A stretch of 22,357 nt of DNA from CAIPSZ01 sp038065015 (GTDB lineage: Bacteria; Patescibacteriota; Patescibacteriia; PEXW01). The position numbers were made by a program, and so were the translations under genes. Below the pieces are notes generated by a model. The model did no database searches, was not told where the DNA came from, and worked only from the letters and a program-made list of their open reading frames with translations. Numbering within the stretch: position 1 is the stretch's first letter; each line of letters starts with the position of its first letter. The stretch lies in assembly GCA_038065015.1 (NCBI GenBank), contig JBBTRU010000010.1, positions 1 through 22,357 of the forward strand, given 5' to 3'. Of this stretch, positions 6,895-12,993 are shown piece by piece.

Positions 6895-7305
6895 ATGATC
6901 GCTTCCCACTGGCACTCCCTGCATCCCGGTCGGACATTTGCCGGCACCATCCTCATCATCACCGCGCTCTTTCGGGCATGGGTGGTAGTCATTATCATGA
7001 CCTTCGCGGCAACGCGTTACGGACTCTCGGAGCAGCTCATTGGCGCCAGCGCTGTTAGCGCGCTTGCTGTTATCCTCGATTTCTTTTTTACTGCCCGGCA
7101 GTTCATCGGCTGGGACAACACTGTGCCGCTTCGGTTTACTACCTACGCACTTAAACTTGCGCTCATTTTTATTGCAATATGCTACGCAGCGAATATCTGG
7201 TATGCCCGCCATGTCTGGAGTTATACTGCCTTCGGGCTATTCGTCGCTGCAATCTTCGCCCTCGATTTCTTCCTACTCCACACCTATGCAAAAACGCACC
7301 ACTAG
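6895..7305 (+). CDS. Small four-helix membrane protein of unknown function
   Basis: I do not recognise the family. The 136-residue product has four hydrophobic segments, at about 15-38, 47-66, 83-102 and 108-128. The loops are short, with scattered Arg, His and Trp, and the C-terminus is basic. It has no cleavable signal peptide. The start ATG 6895 follows an extended -10 box by 6 nt, which suggests a leaderless transcript. The last 20 nt overlap the start of the pilin-like gene in another frame, so the two are probably co-transcribed and translationally coupled. A role in envelope transport or in assembling the pilin-like partner is possible but only a guess from position. Confidence 0.72.
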   Translation: MIASHWHSLHPGRTFAGTILIITALFRAWVVVIIMTFAATRYGLSEQLIGASAVSALAVILDFFFTARQFIGWDNTVPLRFTTYALKLALIFIAICYAANIWYARHVWSYTAFGLFVAAIFALDFFLLHTYAKTHH

Positions 7306-7645
7306 TTTCCTTGTCAGCATCAGCATTCTACTTGCGCTAAGCCTGCCCATGTACACGCATGCCATTACGATTGAAGGCGTTGGCGCCACTTTGTACCCAG
7401 GCAATGCAGCAGTGGAAAATACAACGACCAAAACAATTCAGTTGGTACTCGGCCTGATGGGTCTCATCGCTGTTGCCATAATCCTATACGGTGTATACAT
7501 CAAGCTGAAAGCCCGTGGCAATGCAATCAAGGTACGCTCTGCAAAAAAAATTATCTCGACTGCTATCGTGGGTCTCATTGTCATACTCATTTCCTGGACC
7601 ATTGTCACGTTTGTGATTGGAACAACCACAGTTGAGTACCATTAG
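7286..7645 (+). CDS. Pilin-like (VirB2/TrbC, Mbov_0395-type) membrane protein
   Basis: The 119-residue product has a Sec signal peptide (1-26, ending in THA). A short segment follows, then two membrane helices at about 50-71 and 89-112. They are joined by a basic loop with ARGNAIKVRSAKKII. This is the layout of VirB2/TrbC conjugative pilins and of the Mbov_0395-type proteins often found in Patescibacteria, where the loop commonly reads GN..K...AKK before the second helix. The start ATG 7286 overlaps the upstream gene; no Shine-Dalgarno sequence is visible, so reinitiation is likely. No other type IV secretion gene is in the window, so it may be an orphan subunit. A bidirectional terminator follows at once. 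Confidence 0.7.
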   Translation: MQKRTTSFLVSISILLALSLPMYTHAITIEGVGATLYPGNAAVENTTTKTIQLVLGLMGLIAVAIILYGVYIKLKARGNAIKVRSAKKIISTAIVGLIVILISWTIVTFVIGTTTVEYH

Positions 7646-7651
7646 CGTACT

Positions 7652-7684
7652 AAAAACACCCGAGCGTAAGGCGCGAGTGTTTTT
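7652..7684. terminator. Bidirectional terminator between convergent genes
   Basis: AAAAACAC (7652-7659) pairs with GTGTTTTT (7677-7684) around a partly paired GC-rich core. The A-run and T-run make it usable from both strands. It lies 6 nt after the pilin-like gene and 13 nt after the Nudix-like gene, which converge here. Confidence 0.8.
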
Positions 7685-7697
7685 AAAATGTGCATCG

Positions 7698-8219
7698 TTA
7701 TACGAGTTGTCGCAAGCGAAAGTCACGAACGACCATGGGGATGATGTCATCGATGTGGTGTTGTACCACATCGGCTGGAAGATCATCCACTGGGTACCAG
7801 ATGCCTACCGTTGGTTCGGCACCGAGAATAACGCGGTGCGCCCGACAATTGAACCAACCCCGTTCTTCCATAAAGTATATCTCATCAATATACTCAAAGC
7901 TGTGGATAGGAGCTTTGAACTCCCTTAACGCCAGGCGCTGCATGGTATGGTGAGGCGTTTCCCCGCTCCGCAACAAACTCCCCGGACAGTGAAGCATATT
8001 CGGGTAGGCTGCATCATCTTTGCTGCGACGCGTGAGGTAAACCTCTTCGCGGCCATTTCGGGTACGCAGCGCCACCGCTTCGATAGCTACGGATGGAACT
8101 ATTCTGGCGATAGCGCCGTAGAGCTCGGATGAGAGTGTTTCACTAGGATTAACGTTTCGTAATTCCGCAAGTGTTTGCGGGGATACTACCTGTAACCGAT
8201 GTACTTGTGTAGCCTGCAT
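7698..8219 (-). CDS. Divergent Nudix-superfamily protein
   Basis: The 173-residue protein has a Nudix-like core. EEVYLTRRSK (about 58-67) and YPNMLHCPGSLLRSGET (72-88) match the strand and loop leading into the Nudix box, and LALREF (96-101) matches its RE helix. The box itself is degraded: the second Gly is Ser81, the distance from Glu87 to the Arg-Glu pair (Arg99-Glu100) is four residues longer than canonical, and the EE pair that binds metal is missing. It may therefore bind rather than hydrolyse nucleotide substrates, or use other acids. AAAGGAG lies 9 nt before the ATG on this strand (8229-8235). It is transcribed divergently from the cytidylate-kinase-like gene, with an excellent promoter at 8265-8293. 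Confidence 0.75.
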   Translation of the reverse strand: MQATQVHRLQVVSPQTLAELRNVNPSETLSSELYGAIARIVPSVAIEAVALRTRNGREEVYLTRRSKDDAAYPNMLHCPGSLLRSGETPHHTMQRLALREFKAPIHSFEYIDEIYFMEERGWFNCRAHRVILGAEPTVGIWYPVDDLPADVVQHHIDDIIPMVVRDFRLRQLV

Positions 8220-8264
8220 GGCCTACGACTCCTTTCAATGTACGTGTGTGTTTATGAACAAACT

Positions 8265-8293
8265 ATGATACCGTAGAAAGTACTTTTTGTCAA
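8265..8293 (-). promoter_or_regulatory. Promoter of the Nudix-like gene
   Basis: Read on the minus strand, TTGACA (8288-8293) and TATCAT (8265-8270) are separated by exactly 17 nt. Its -35 box lies 7 nt from the -10-like TATAGA (8301-8306) of the divergent gene, so polymerase could hardly occupy both sites at once. Confidence 0.72.
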
Positions 8294-8309
8294 TGCTTGC
8301 TATAGAAAC

Positions 8310-8873
8310 ATGATTATCACCATCAACGGCCGGCCCGGGTCGGGCAAATCAACTACTACGCAGCTCCTGGCCAAGGCACTGCACTTTAAAACCATTGATG
8401 TTGGCCAGTTGCGTCGTCGGGCCGCCCGCCAGCGGGGTATGACCTTGCACGAATTTAACCTGTGGTCCGAAAAACACCCCAACGCCGGTGACAAGGCCTT
8501 TGATCGAGCCCTCGTCGTGGCGGTCGGCCGTTTGCCGAACGTGGTAGTAAGCAGCCGGACGGCCTTTCACTTCTTTCCAAAGGCCTTTAACGTCTTTCTG
8601 GATGTGAGCGCTGGAGTGGGCGCACGTCGCATCCAGGCCGACCAGCAGGATCGCTCGGTCGAAACCGGAAAACGCACATCGCTACAGGCAATCCAGCTCG
8701 CGGCCGCCAAACGCGTCCGCAATGACAGCCGCCGCTACCGCAAACTCTACGGCATAAATATCTTTCAGCGGAAGAACTACGCCTACATCCTGAATACCAC
8801 CCGCATCCCCATCCCGCAGGTTGTCCGCAAGGTCCAAAAAGCATTTCGCACTTGGCAGAAAGGTAAGCGGTAG
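8310..8873 (+). CDS. Cytidylate kinase-like nucleoside monophosphate kinase
   Basis: The 187-residue P-loop protein begins at once with the Walker A motif GRPGSGKST (residues 7-15). Then come the DVGQLRRRAARQRGMTLHEF region and SSRTAFHFFP (about 81-90), the usual substrate-binding stretch of the Cytidylate_kin2/archaeal-type CMP kinase group. A strand FNVFLDVSA and a basic lid-like segment with RRIQADQQDRS follow. It would phosphorylate CMP or dCMP with ATP, although an unknown small-molecule kinase role cannot be excluded. No Shine-Dalgarno sequence is visible. TGCTATAGA ends 3 nt before the ATG, too close for an ordinary leader. It is divergent from the Nudix-like gene, and no clear terminator follows it. 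Confidence 0.82.
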   Translation: MIITINGRPGSGKSTTTQLLAKALHFKTIDVGQLRRRAARQRGMTLHEFNLWSEKHPNAGDKAFDRALVVAVGRLPNVVVSSRTAFHFFPKAFNVFLDVSAGVGARRIQADQQDRSVETGKRTSLQAIQLAAAKRVRNDSRRYRKLYGINIFQRKNYAYILNTTRIPIPQVVRKVQKAFRTWQKGKR

Positions 8874-8903
8874 TTTTTGGCTAATCTTAGCCACGCCAGA
8901 TTG

Positions 8904-8932
8904 TTGACAAAGGGTCAAATTCCTGCTATACT
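8904..8932 (+). promoter_or_regulatory. Perfect-spacing extended -10 promoter of the ncRNA candidate
   Basis: TTGACA (8904-8909) and TATACT (8927-8932) are 17 nt apart, with TGC directly before the -10 box. This is among the strongest promoters in the window. No credible start codon or ribosome binding site follows; RNA would start near 8939. Confidence 0.85.
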
Positions 8933-8938
8933 CCCTTT

Positions 8939-9358
8939 AGAAATTGAAACTGCACCTTGATTTCCAACGACTACTGCACTTGGACCAACCAAGGGGCGAG
9001 AAGTACGACAGCTGGCACTACCAAACGTTGTGGGGCTTCTGTTCTACTACTCGTCATAGCCTTCCATGAGGCTGACTGAAAAGAAAAACTAGGAGAATAT
9101 AAAAATTCCCTAGCTAAAAGGTTAACTCTTACGCTTTCGGGCCAGGGGTATAACCACAAGAGTGGTAGTCACAATTCTTCGCAGAAAAACATGGAAAGCG
9201 GGGAATAATCATTTGTATATGGTTTATGGCAATGTCTGTAACATTGATGTCTCCTCAAAAGAGAAGGCATGAGTGTTACGGACATAGTCTACGTATACAA
9301 ATTTATAGGGCCCAGGTCCTTTATTCATTTAATAATATGACCTACGGGCCCTATTTTA
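8939..9358 (+). ncRNA. Unidentified structured RNA of about 420 nt
   Basis: This stretch has its own promoter, terminator and dense pairing but no credible ORF. Helices seen by eye: 8955-8959 with 8990-8994 plus 8963-8967 with 8980-8984; 8997-9005 with 9045-9053; 9058-9062 with 9069-9073; 9089-9098 with 9105-9113 (one bulged A); 9125-9130 with 9158-9163, which crosses 9120-9124 with 9151-9155 in a possible pseudoknot or switch; 9174-9182 with 9198-9206; and a three-tier 92-nt hairpin made of 9211-9219 with 9294-9302, 9232-9243 with 9274-9285 and 9247-9256 with 9261-9270. The terminator hairpin starts 3 nt later. The conserved text of tmRNA, RNase P RNA, 6S, SRP RNA and group I/II introns was looked for and not recognised. 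Gene boundaries are inferred from promoter and terminator; the function is unknown. Confidence 0.7.
9305..9358 (+). terminator. Strong terminator of the ncRNA candidate
   Basis: ATAGGGCCC (9305-9313) pairs perfectly with GGGCCCTAT (9346-9354). GGTC (9315-9318) pairs with GACC (9339-9342) inside. TTTTATTT follows. It isolates the RNA unit from rnhB, which has its own -10 box 28 nt later. Confidence 0.85.
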
Positions 9359-9385
9359 TTTGGTGAAATTTTATCGAAAATAGCG

Positions 9386-9391
9386 TATACT
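9386..9391 (+). promoter_or_regulatory. -10 box of a leaderless rnhB promoter
   Basis: TATACT ends exactly 6 nt before ATG 9398. No good -35 box or Shine-Dalgarno sequence is visible. The geometry equals that at 6883, 15013 and 21944. Confidence 0.6.
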
Positions 9392-9397
9392 GTGCGC

Positions 9398-10225
9398 ATG
9401 CCCAAAGCCGTCCCTACCAACAAGCATGAAGCAAAGCTCCGGAAGGCCGGACATCATCTCATTGCTGGAGTGGATGAGGCTGGAAAAGGCAGTTGGGCTG
9501 GACCGTTGGTGACCGCCGCGGTGATTTTGGACGAGACGGATATCCCCAAAGAACTCTTTGATTCAAAAATGCTCACGCCGCAGCAGCGCGAGCGGGCGTT
9601 TGTGGCAATCGCAAAGAAAGCATTGGCCTGGAGCGTACACGTGGTGCAGGTAAGCGAGATTGATAAGCACGGTGTGCACAAAGCAAACCTGGCCGCACTG
9701 CAGCGCGCCGTTGAAAAACTCCACATTTCTCCAGATGCTGTACTCGTGGATGCGTTTAAAATTGCAGTGGCCAACACTCCGGTAATCAATATTATTGACG
9801 GTGATGCGCTGGAGCGAACCATTGGCGCCGCTTCCATAATGGCCAAGGTGACGCGGGACCGACTCATGAGTTCGGAGGTCAACCGGGCATACCCGCACTT
9901 CCACTTCCAGGTGCACAAAGGCTACGGTACGTCGCTGCACGCCAAACTTTTGGCTATGCACGGTCCCACGCCCGAACACCGCATGAGCTTTGAGCCCGTA
10001 AAAAACGCAAGTAAAGAAAAATCTGCAAAACCGCGAAACAAACGAACCGCAAAAAAGGTCTCGGCTAAACGAGGGCGAAACCCCGCACCGAAGGCCCGCT
10101 CGAGCGGGGCGACTGGTGCGCGGGTTGCGAAGAAGACGACTTTGTTCCGCACAAAACCGCTGAAAAGGAGTATAAAGAAGAAGCCCGCTCGCGCCAAGAA
10201 GCGTACAGCGCGCAAGCGACGCTAA
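9398..10225 (+). CDS. rnhB: Ribonuclease HII with long basic C-terminal tail
   Basis: RNase HII cuts the RNA strand of RNA/DNA hybrids and single ribonucleotides in DNA. The 275-residue protein has the DEDD catalytic set: Asp26 and Glu27 in VDEAGKG, Asp118 in VDAF and Asp136 in DGDALERT. The last two are 18 apart, as in the E. coli enzyme. The motifs DSKMLTPQQRE, GAASIMAKVTRDR and the C-terminal HKGYGTSLHAK are also present. The enzyme core ends near residue 203. The remaining 72 or so residues are Lys/Arg/Ala-rich, like histone-H1-type tails, and not part of the normal family length. They probably add nonspecific nucleic acid binding. ATG 9398 is used rather than the in-frame GTG 9392 because it starts the family-like sequence and lies 6 nt after a TATACT box. 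Confidence 0.95.
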   Translation: MPKAVPTNKHEAKLRKAGHHLIAGVDEAGKGSWAGPLVTAAVILDETDIPKELFDSKMLTPQQRERAFVAIAKKALAWSVHVVQVSEIDKHGVHKANLAALQRAVEKLHISPDAVLVDAFKIAVANTPVINIIDGDALERTIGAASIMAKVTRDRLMSSEVNRAYPHFHFQVHKGYGTSLHAKLLAMHGPTPEHRMSFEPVKNASKEKSAKPRNKRTAKKVSAKRGRNPAPKARSSGATGARVAKKTTLFRTKPLKRSIKKKPARAKKRTARKRR

Positions 10226-10231
10226 CCCCCT

Positions 10232-10786
10232 ATGGCAAAATTCCCTTCGGGCACAAAACTTTTTGAAACCGAACACATCCTGCACCGCATGGGCGTGGGC
10301 CCTGGCCAGGTGATTGCGGATCTCGGCTGCGGCGGCTCGGGCTATTTCGTTTTACAAGCCGCAAAAATGGTTGGCAGCAAAGGCACGGTCTTCGGCATCG
10401 ATGTGCTAAAATCGGCGCTCTCCAACCTGGTGAGCCGCGCCAAGCTAGCAAACTTGCAGAACATTATTCCGGTGTGGTCCAACCTCGAAATGTACCGCGG
10501 CGCGCGCCTGGTGCGGGATGAAGTTGTGGATGTAAGCCTGCTCATTAACCTGCTGTTCCAATCCAAGCGCCACACGGACATCATGCGCGAGGCCTACCGC
10601 ATGCTCAAGCCCGACGGCCGCCTGCTCATTGTGGACTGGAAAGTGAGCGGGATGAAAATGGGCCCGACGCCCGATGACGTCATCCACATTTCGGATGTGC
10701 GCCGCGTTGCCGAAGATGCGGGCTTCCTCTTCATGGAGGAATTTGTGCCCGGGCCGTACCACTTTGGCCTGATTTTTAAGAAATGA
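10232..10786 (+). CDS. Class I SAM-dependent methyltransferase
   Basis: The 184-residue protein has the Rossmann methyltransferase motifs. VIADLGCGGSGYFVLQAA (about 27-44) is motif I. TVFGIDVLKSALSN is the acidic second strand that binds the ribose hydroxyls. VDVSLLINLLFQSKRHTDIM with REAYRMLKPDGRLLIVDWK covers motifs IV to VI. It belongs with the UbiE/Methyltransf_11-like small-substrate group, but the substrate cannot be read from sequence. The start is 6 nt after the rnhB stop, so the two are co-transcribed. No Shine-Dalgarno sequence is seen, and coupling to rnhB translation is likely. Confidence 0.85.
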   Translation: MAKFPSGTKLFETEHILHRMGVGPGQVIADLGCGGSGYFVLQAAKMVGSKGTVFGIDVLKSALSNLVSRAKLANLQNIIPVWSNLEMYRGARLVRDEVVDVSLLINLLFQSKRHTDIMREAYRMLKPDGRLLIVDWKVSGMKMGPTPDDVIHISDVRRVAEDAGFLFMEEFVPGPYHFGLIFKK

Positions 10787-10836
10787 CGCGGGCAATGGAC
10801 GTGCAGGTAAAACAAAAATGCACTATTGCGCGCGTC

Positions 10837-10875
10837 ATCCCGCAGGCAGCATTTCAATTAGTCCCATTGCGGGAT
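10837..10875 (+). repeat. Hairpin repeat just before yraN
   Basis: ATCCCGCA (10837-10844) and TGCGGGAT (10868-10875) are perfect 8-bp arms around a 23-nt loop. They end 2 nt before ATG 10878. The left end GTCATCCCGCAGG looks like the ends of the dispersed repeats at 140 and 20186 read in the other direction. As RNA, the hairpin would abut the start codon. Confidence 0.5.
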
Positions 10876-10877
10876 CT

Positions 10878-11219
10878 ATGGGTCTAACGCAAGAACGCGG
10901 CAAGCGCGGGGAAGACCTGGCGGCAGATTTTTTGTGCGCCAAAGGCTACCGCATCATTGCTCGCAATGTGCGGAGTCCGTATGGGGAAATTGACCTGGTC
11001 TGCCAAGAACGCGGCACGCTGGTGCTGGTTGAAGTCCGATACCGCGCGTCGGCAGCTTTTGGTCGGCCCGAAGAAACAGTCGTCGGCCAGAAATTGCTCC
11101 GCATGCAACGGAGTGCCGAATGGTACGTAACGCACACGCACTACACGGACGACTACCGCATAGACGTCGTTGGCGTTACCCAAAATGGACCGATAACGCT
11201 TTTGCGGGATGTCAGCTAG
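10878..11219 (+). CDS. yraN: YraN / UPF0102 nuclease-like protein
   Basis: The 113-residue protein matches the UPF0102 family, which has a restriction-endonuclease-like fold. GKRGEDLAADFLCAKGYRII (about 8-27) includes Glu12. YGEIDLVCQERGTLVLVEV (35-53) includes Glu37, Asp39 and Glu52. The usual Lys of the ExK motif is Arg54, followed by YRASAAFGRPEETV. The cellular role is poorly defined; a part in DNA processing is generally assumed. ATG 10878 is chosen over 10818 because the extra 20 residues would be encoded by a palindromic repeat. It follows the methyltransferase gene by 91 nt and precedes the nusA promoter. In many genomes yraN sits close to rnhB, as here. Confidence 0.9.
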   Translation: MGLTQERGKRGEDLAADFLCAKGYRIIARNVRSPYGEIDLVCQERGTLVLVEVRYRASAAFGRPEETVVGQKLLRMQRSAEWYVTHTHYTDDYRIDVVGVTQNGPITLLRDVS

Positions 11220-11262
11220 CGAAACGTAGCGAAAGACACCCGGTCGGCCTGAAACCACATTG

Positions 11263-11301
11263 ACCCAGCACCACTTTTGCTCTCCAAAAGTGGTGCTGGG
11301 T
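11263..11301. repeat. Perfect 16-bp inverted repeat touching the nusA -35 box
   Basis: ACCCAGCACCACTTTT (11263-11278) and AAAAGTGGTGCTGGGT (11286-11301) pair without a mismatch around a 7-nt loop. The last base is the first T of the -35 box TTGACA. As RNA it could terminate the yraN transcript, although no U-run follows. As DNA it could be an operator overlapping the promoter edge. Confidence 0.75.
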
Positions 11302-11328
11302 TGACATTCCTGGCCCTGCGTGTATACT
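11301..11328 (+). promoter_or_regulatory. Consensus promoter of nusA
   Basis: TTGACA (11301-11306) and TATACT (11323-11328) are 16 nt apart. RNA would begin near 11335 and run straight into a hairpin at 11338-11359. Confidence 0.78.
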
Positions 11329-11337
11329 CCAGCTACT

Positions 11338-11368
11338 GACAGCCTAGACATAGGCTGTTCTCTTTTTT
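11338..11368 (+). terminator. Terminator-like hairpin in the nusA leader
   Basis: GACAGCCTA (11338-11346) pairs with TAGGCTGTT (11351-11359), ending in a G-U pair, around a GACA loop. CTC and TTTTTT (11363-11368) follow. It stands at the very start of the predicted nusA mRNA and 13 nt before the ATG, where it could attenuate transcription. NusA itself affects termination at such hairpins, so feedback control is plausible but unproven. Confidence 0.55.
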
Positions 11369-11381
11369 CATACCTGACGCA

Positions 11382-12785
11382 ATGTCTGACAACCCAATCA
11401 TTAGCGCGATGCAGCAAATCGCGGACGAAAAGCGCATCCCTTTGGAGTCCGTGCACCACACGGTGGAAGCCGCGCTGGCCGTGGCCTACCGCAAAGACTT
11501 TGGCGAGAAAGACCAAAACATTAAGGTTGAATTCAGCTTGGAAGACGGCTCCAGCCGGGTCTTTGACGTAAAGACGGTGGTTGCGGATGAGAAAAAAGCC
11601 ACCACCGAAGCGTACGATGCCGAGCGCAAAGCCAAGCAGGAAGCCGAAGAAGCCGAGCGCGCGGCAAAAGTTGCGGCTGGCGAAACTGTTGTGCGCACCG
11701 AGGAAGAGGCGAAAGCGGAAGCCCACCAACCCGCCGAGCAAACGACGGCCGATGAACCGGCCATTGAACGCTTTGACCCCAAGACGGAAATTGCTCTCAC
11801 CGACGCGCAGGCCCTCAAGAAAGGTGCAAAAATTGACGACACCATAAAGACCGAGCTCTTCCCGCCGGCCGCGTATGGCCGCATGGCCGCGCAGACGGCG
11901 AAGCAAGTCATCATCCAGCAGTTACGCGAAGCCGAACGGGAAATTGTGTTTAACGAATTCAAAGATAAAGAAGGCGAACTCATGAACGCCACGGTGCAGC
12001 GGCAGGAAGGCCGCCTGGTAATGATCGATATTGGCCACGCCGTTGCCATTATGCCGCCGGGCGAGCAACTCCCGACCGAACAGTACCGTGCCGGTGCCCG
12101 TATTAAGGTATACATTGTGTCGGTCAACGCCACTACCAAGGGCCCAGAAATAGTCGTCTCGCGCACGCATCCCGAAATGGTGCGCAAGCTCTTTGCGGTG
12201 GAAGTGCCAGAAATTCAAAACGGCACGGTCGAAATAAAAGCCGTCGCCCGCGAAGCCGGCTTCCGCTCGAAAATTGCGGTGAGCTCCACGCAAACGAATA
12301 TTGACCCGATTGGCTCGTGCGTCGGCCAGCGCGGCAGCCGCGTGCAAACGGTCATTAACGAACTCGGCGGTGAGAAGATTGATATTATCGAATGGGCCGA
12401 AGATACTATTGCCTTTATCGGCAATGCCCTGTCGCCGGCAAAGGTGGTTTCTATAACCCTCGACAACGATACGCACACGGCCAAAGTGGAAGTAAAAGAA
12501 GACCAGCTGTCCCTCGCCATTGGCAAGTCTGGCCAGAACGTCCGCTTAGCCGCCAAGCTCTCGGGCTGGCGCATCGACATCGTCGGTGAGGGTGGGGCGC
12601 CGCGCCGCAGTAAAGAAGAAGCCGAGCAAGCGGCGGCTGCCGCTGCCGCACCGGCTGAAACCCCGGCAGTGGAAACTCCGGTTGCTGCTGAAGCAAAAAC
12701 TGAACCCGACGCACCTGCCGAACCGGCAGTCGAAGCCGAACCAGTAGCAACACCAGAAACCCCGGCCGAAGAACCAAAAGCGTAA
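11382..12785 (+). CDS. nusA: Transcription termination/antitermination factor NusA
   Basis: NusA binds RNA polymerase and RNA and modulates pausing, termination and antitermination. The 467-residue protein has an N-terminal polymerase-binding domain that opens normally (residues 1-65). It is then interrupted by a strongly charged, Ala/Glu/Lys-rich stretch (about 66-130) and resumes at TEIALTDAQALKKG and the helix with TAKQVIIQQLREAERE. S1 follows (about 195-262), then KH1 (263-345, loop VGQRG at 314-318) and KH2 (346-402, AIGKSGQNVRLAAKLSGW). A 65-residue Ala/Pro/Glu-rich acidic tail ends the protein. The insertion inside the first domain is unusual in length. No Shine-Dalgarno sequence precedes ATG 11382. 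The gene has its own promoter and a terminator-like leader hairpin. Confidence 0.96.
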   Translation: MSDNPIISAMQQIADEKRIPLESVHHTVEAALAVAYRKDFGEKDQNIKVEFSLEDGSSRVFDVKTVVADEKKATTEAYDAERKAKQEAEEAERAAKVAAGETVVRTEEEAKAEAHQPAEQTTADEPAIERFDPKTEIALTDAQALKKGAKIDDTIKTELFPPAAYGRMAAQTAKQVIIQQLREAEREIVFNEFKDKEGELMNATVQRQEGRLVMIDIGHAVAIMPPGEQLPTEQYRAGARIKVYIVSVNATTKGPEIVVSRTHPEMVRKLFAVEVPEIQNGTVEIKAVAREAGFRSKIAVSSTQTNIDPIGSCVGQRGSRVQTVINELGGEKIDIIEWAEDTIAFIGNALSPAKVVSITLDNDTHTAKVEVKEDQLSLAIGKSGQNVRLAAKLSGWRIDIVGEGGAPRRSKEEAEQAAAAAAAPAETPAVETPVAAEAKTEPDAPAEPAVEAEPVATPETPAEEPKA

Positions 12786-12796
12786 TTCTCTACTAA

Positions 12797-12874
12797 CCCC
12801 TCTCCCGCCCGTTGGGCACCCCGGGGTGCTCCCGATGGGTCGCACCCGCCTGCGGCTCCCGCGAGGGGCGAGGG
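12797..12874. repeat. Dispersed GC-rich repeat, copy A (GCTCCCGATGGGTCGC type)
   Basis: The element has the core GCTCCCGATGGGT (12828-12840), CGC after it, and loosely inverted C-rich and G-rich ends (CCCCTCTCCCGCC and GAGGGGCGAGGG). Copies B and C lie at 19941-19993 and 21581-21685. It is non-coding and follows the nusA stop. The gap then continues with AATTCGTAAT-like short direct repeats (about 12892-12922). Confidence 0.6.
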
Positions 12875-12921
12875 CGCAGTACACATCTCCCATTCGTAAT
12901 TCGTATCTCTAATTCGTAATT

Positions 12922-12977
12922 TCCCGCCACCTATTGCAATCGCATAGAAGTTGGCGGGATCCCGCCCCATGGCGGGA
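12922..12977 (+). promoter_or_regulatory. Four alternating complementary arms before hppA
   Basis: TCCCGCC occurs at 12922-12928 and 12960-12966, and GGCGGGA at 12953-12959 and 12971-12977. Arms 1:2 plus 3:4, or 2:3 alone, can pair, giving mutually exclusive hairpins within the region ahead of ATG 12994. This layout is like that of leader switches, but it may also be two nested palindromic repeats. Confidence 0.4.
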
Positions 12978-12993
12978 CGTAACCCACACCCGT

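Noticed and set aside
8878..8893. Terminator after the cytidylate-kinase-like gene
   Set aside because: TGGCTA and TAGCCA form a small hairpin, but no T-run follows and the stem is short.
8971..9159. 62-codon minus-strand frame in the ncRNA region
   Set aside because: It has no ribosome binding site, opposes the promoter and terminator and cuts across several helices.
8939..9358. tmRNA, RNase P RNA, 6S, SRP RNA or intron as identity of the RNA candidate
   Set aside because: No tRNA-like ends, tag frame, RNase P core text, SRP apical motif or intron core was recognised by eye. A covariance search is still the decisive test.
10884..11906. 340-codon minus-strand frame across yraN and nusA
   Set aside because: It crosses the nusA promoter, two hairpins and two well-supported genes; composition is that of a shadow frame.
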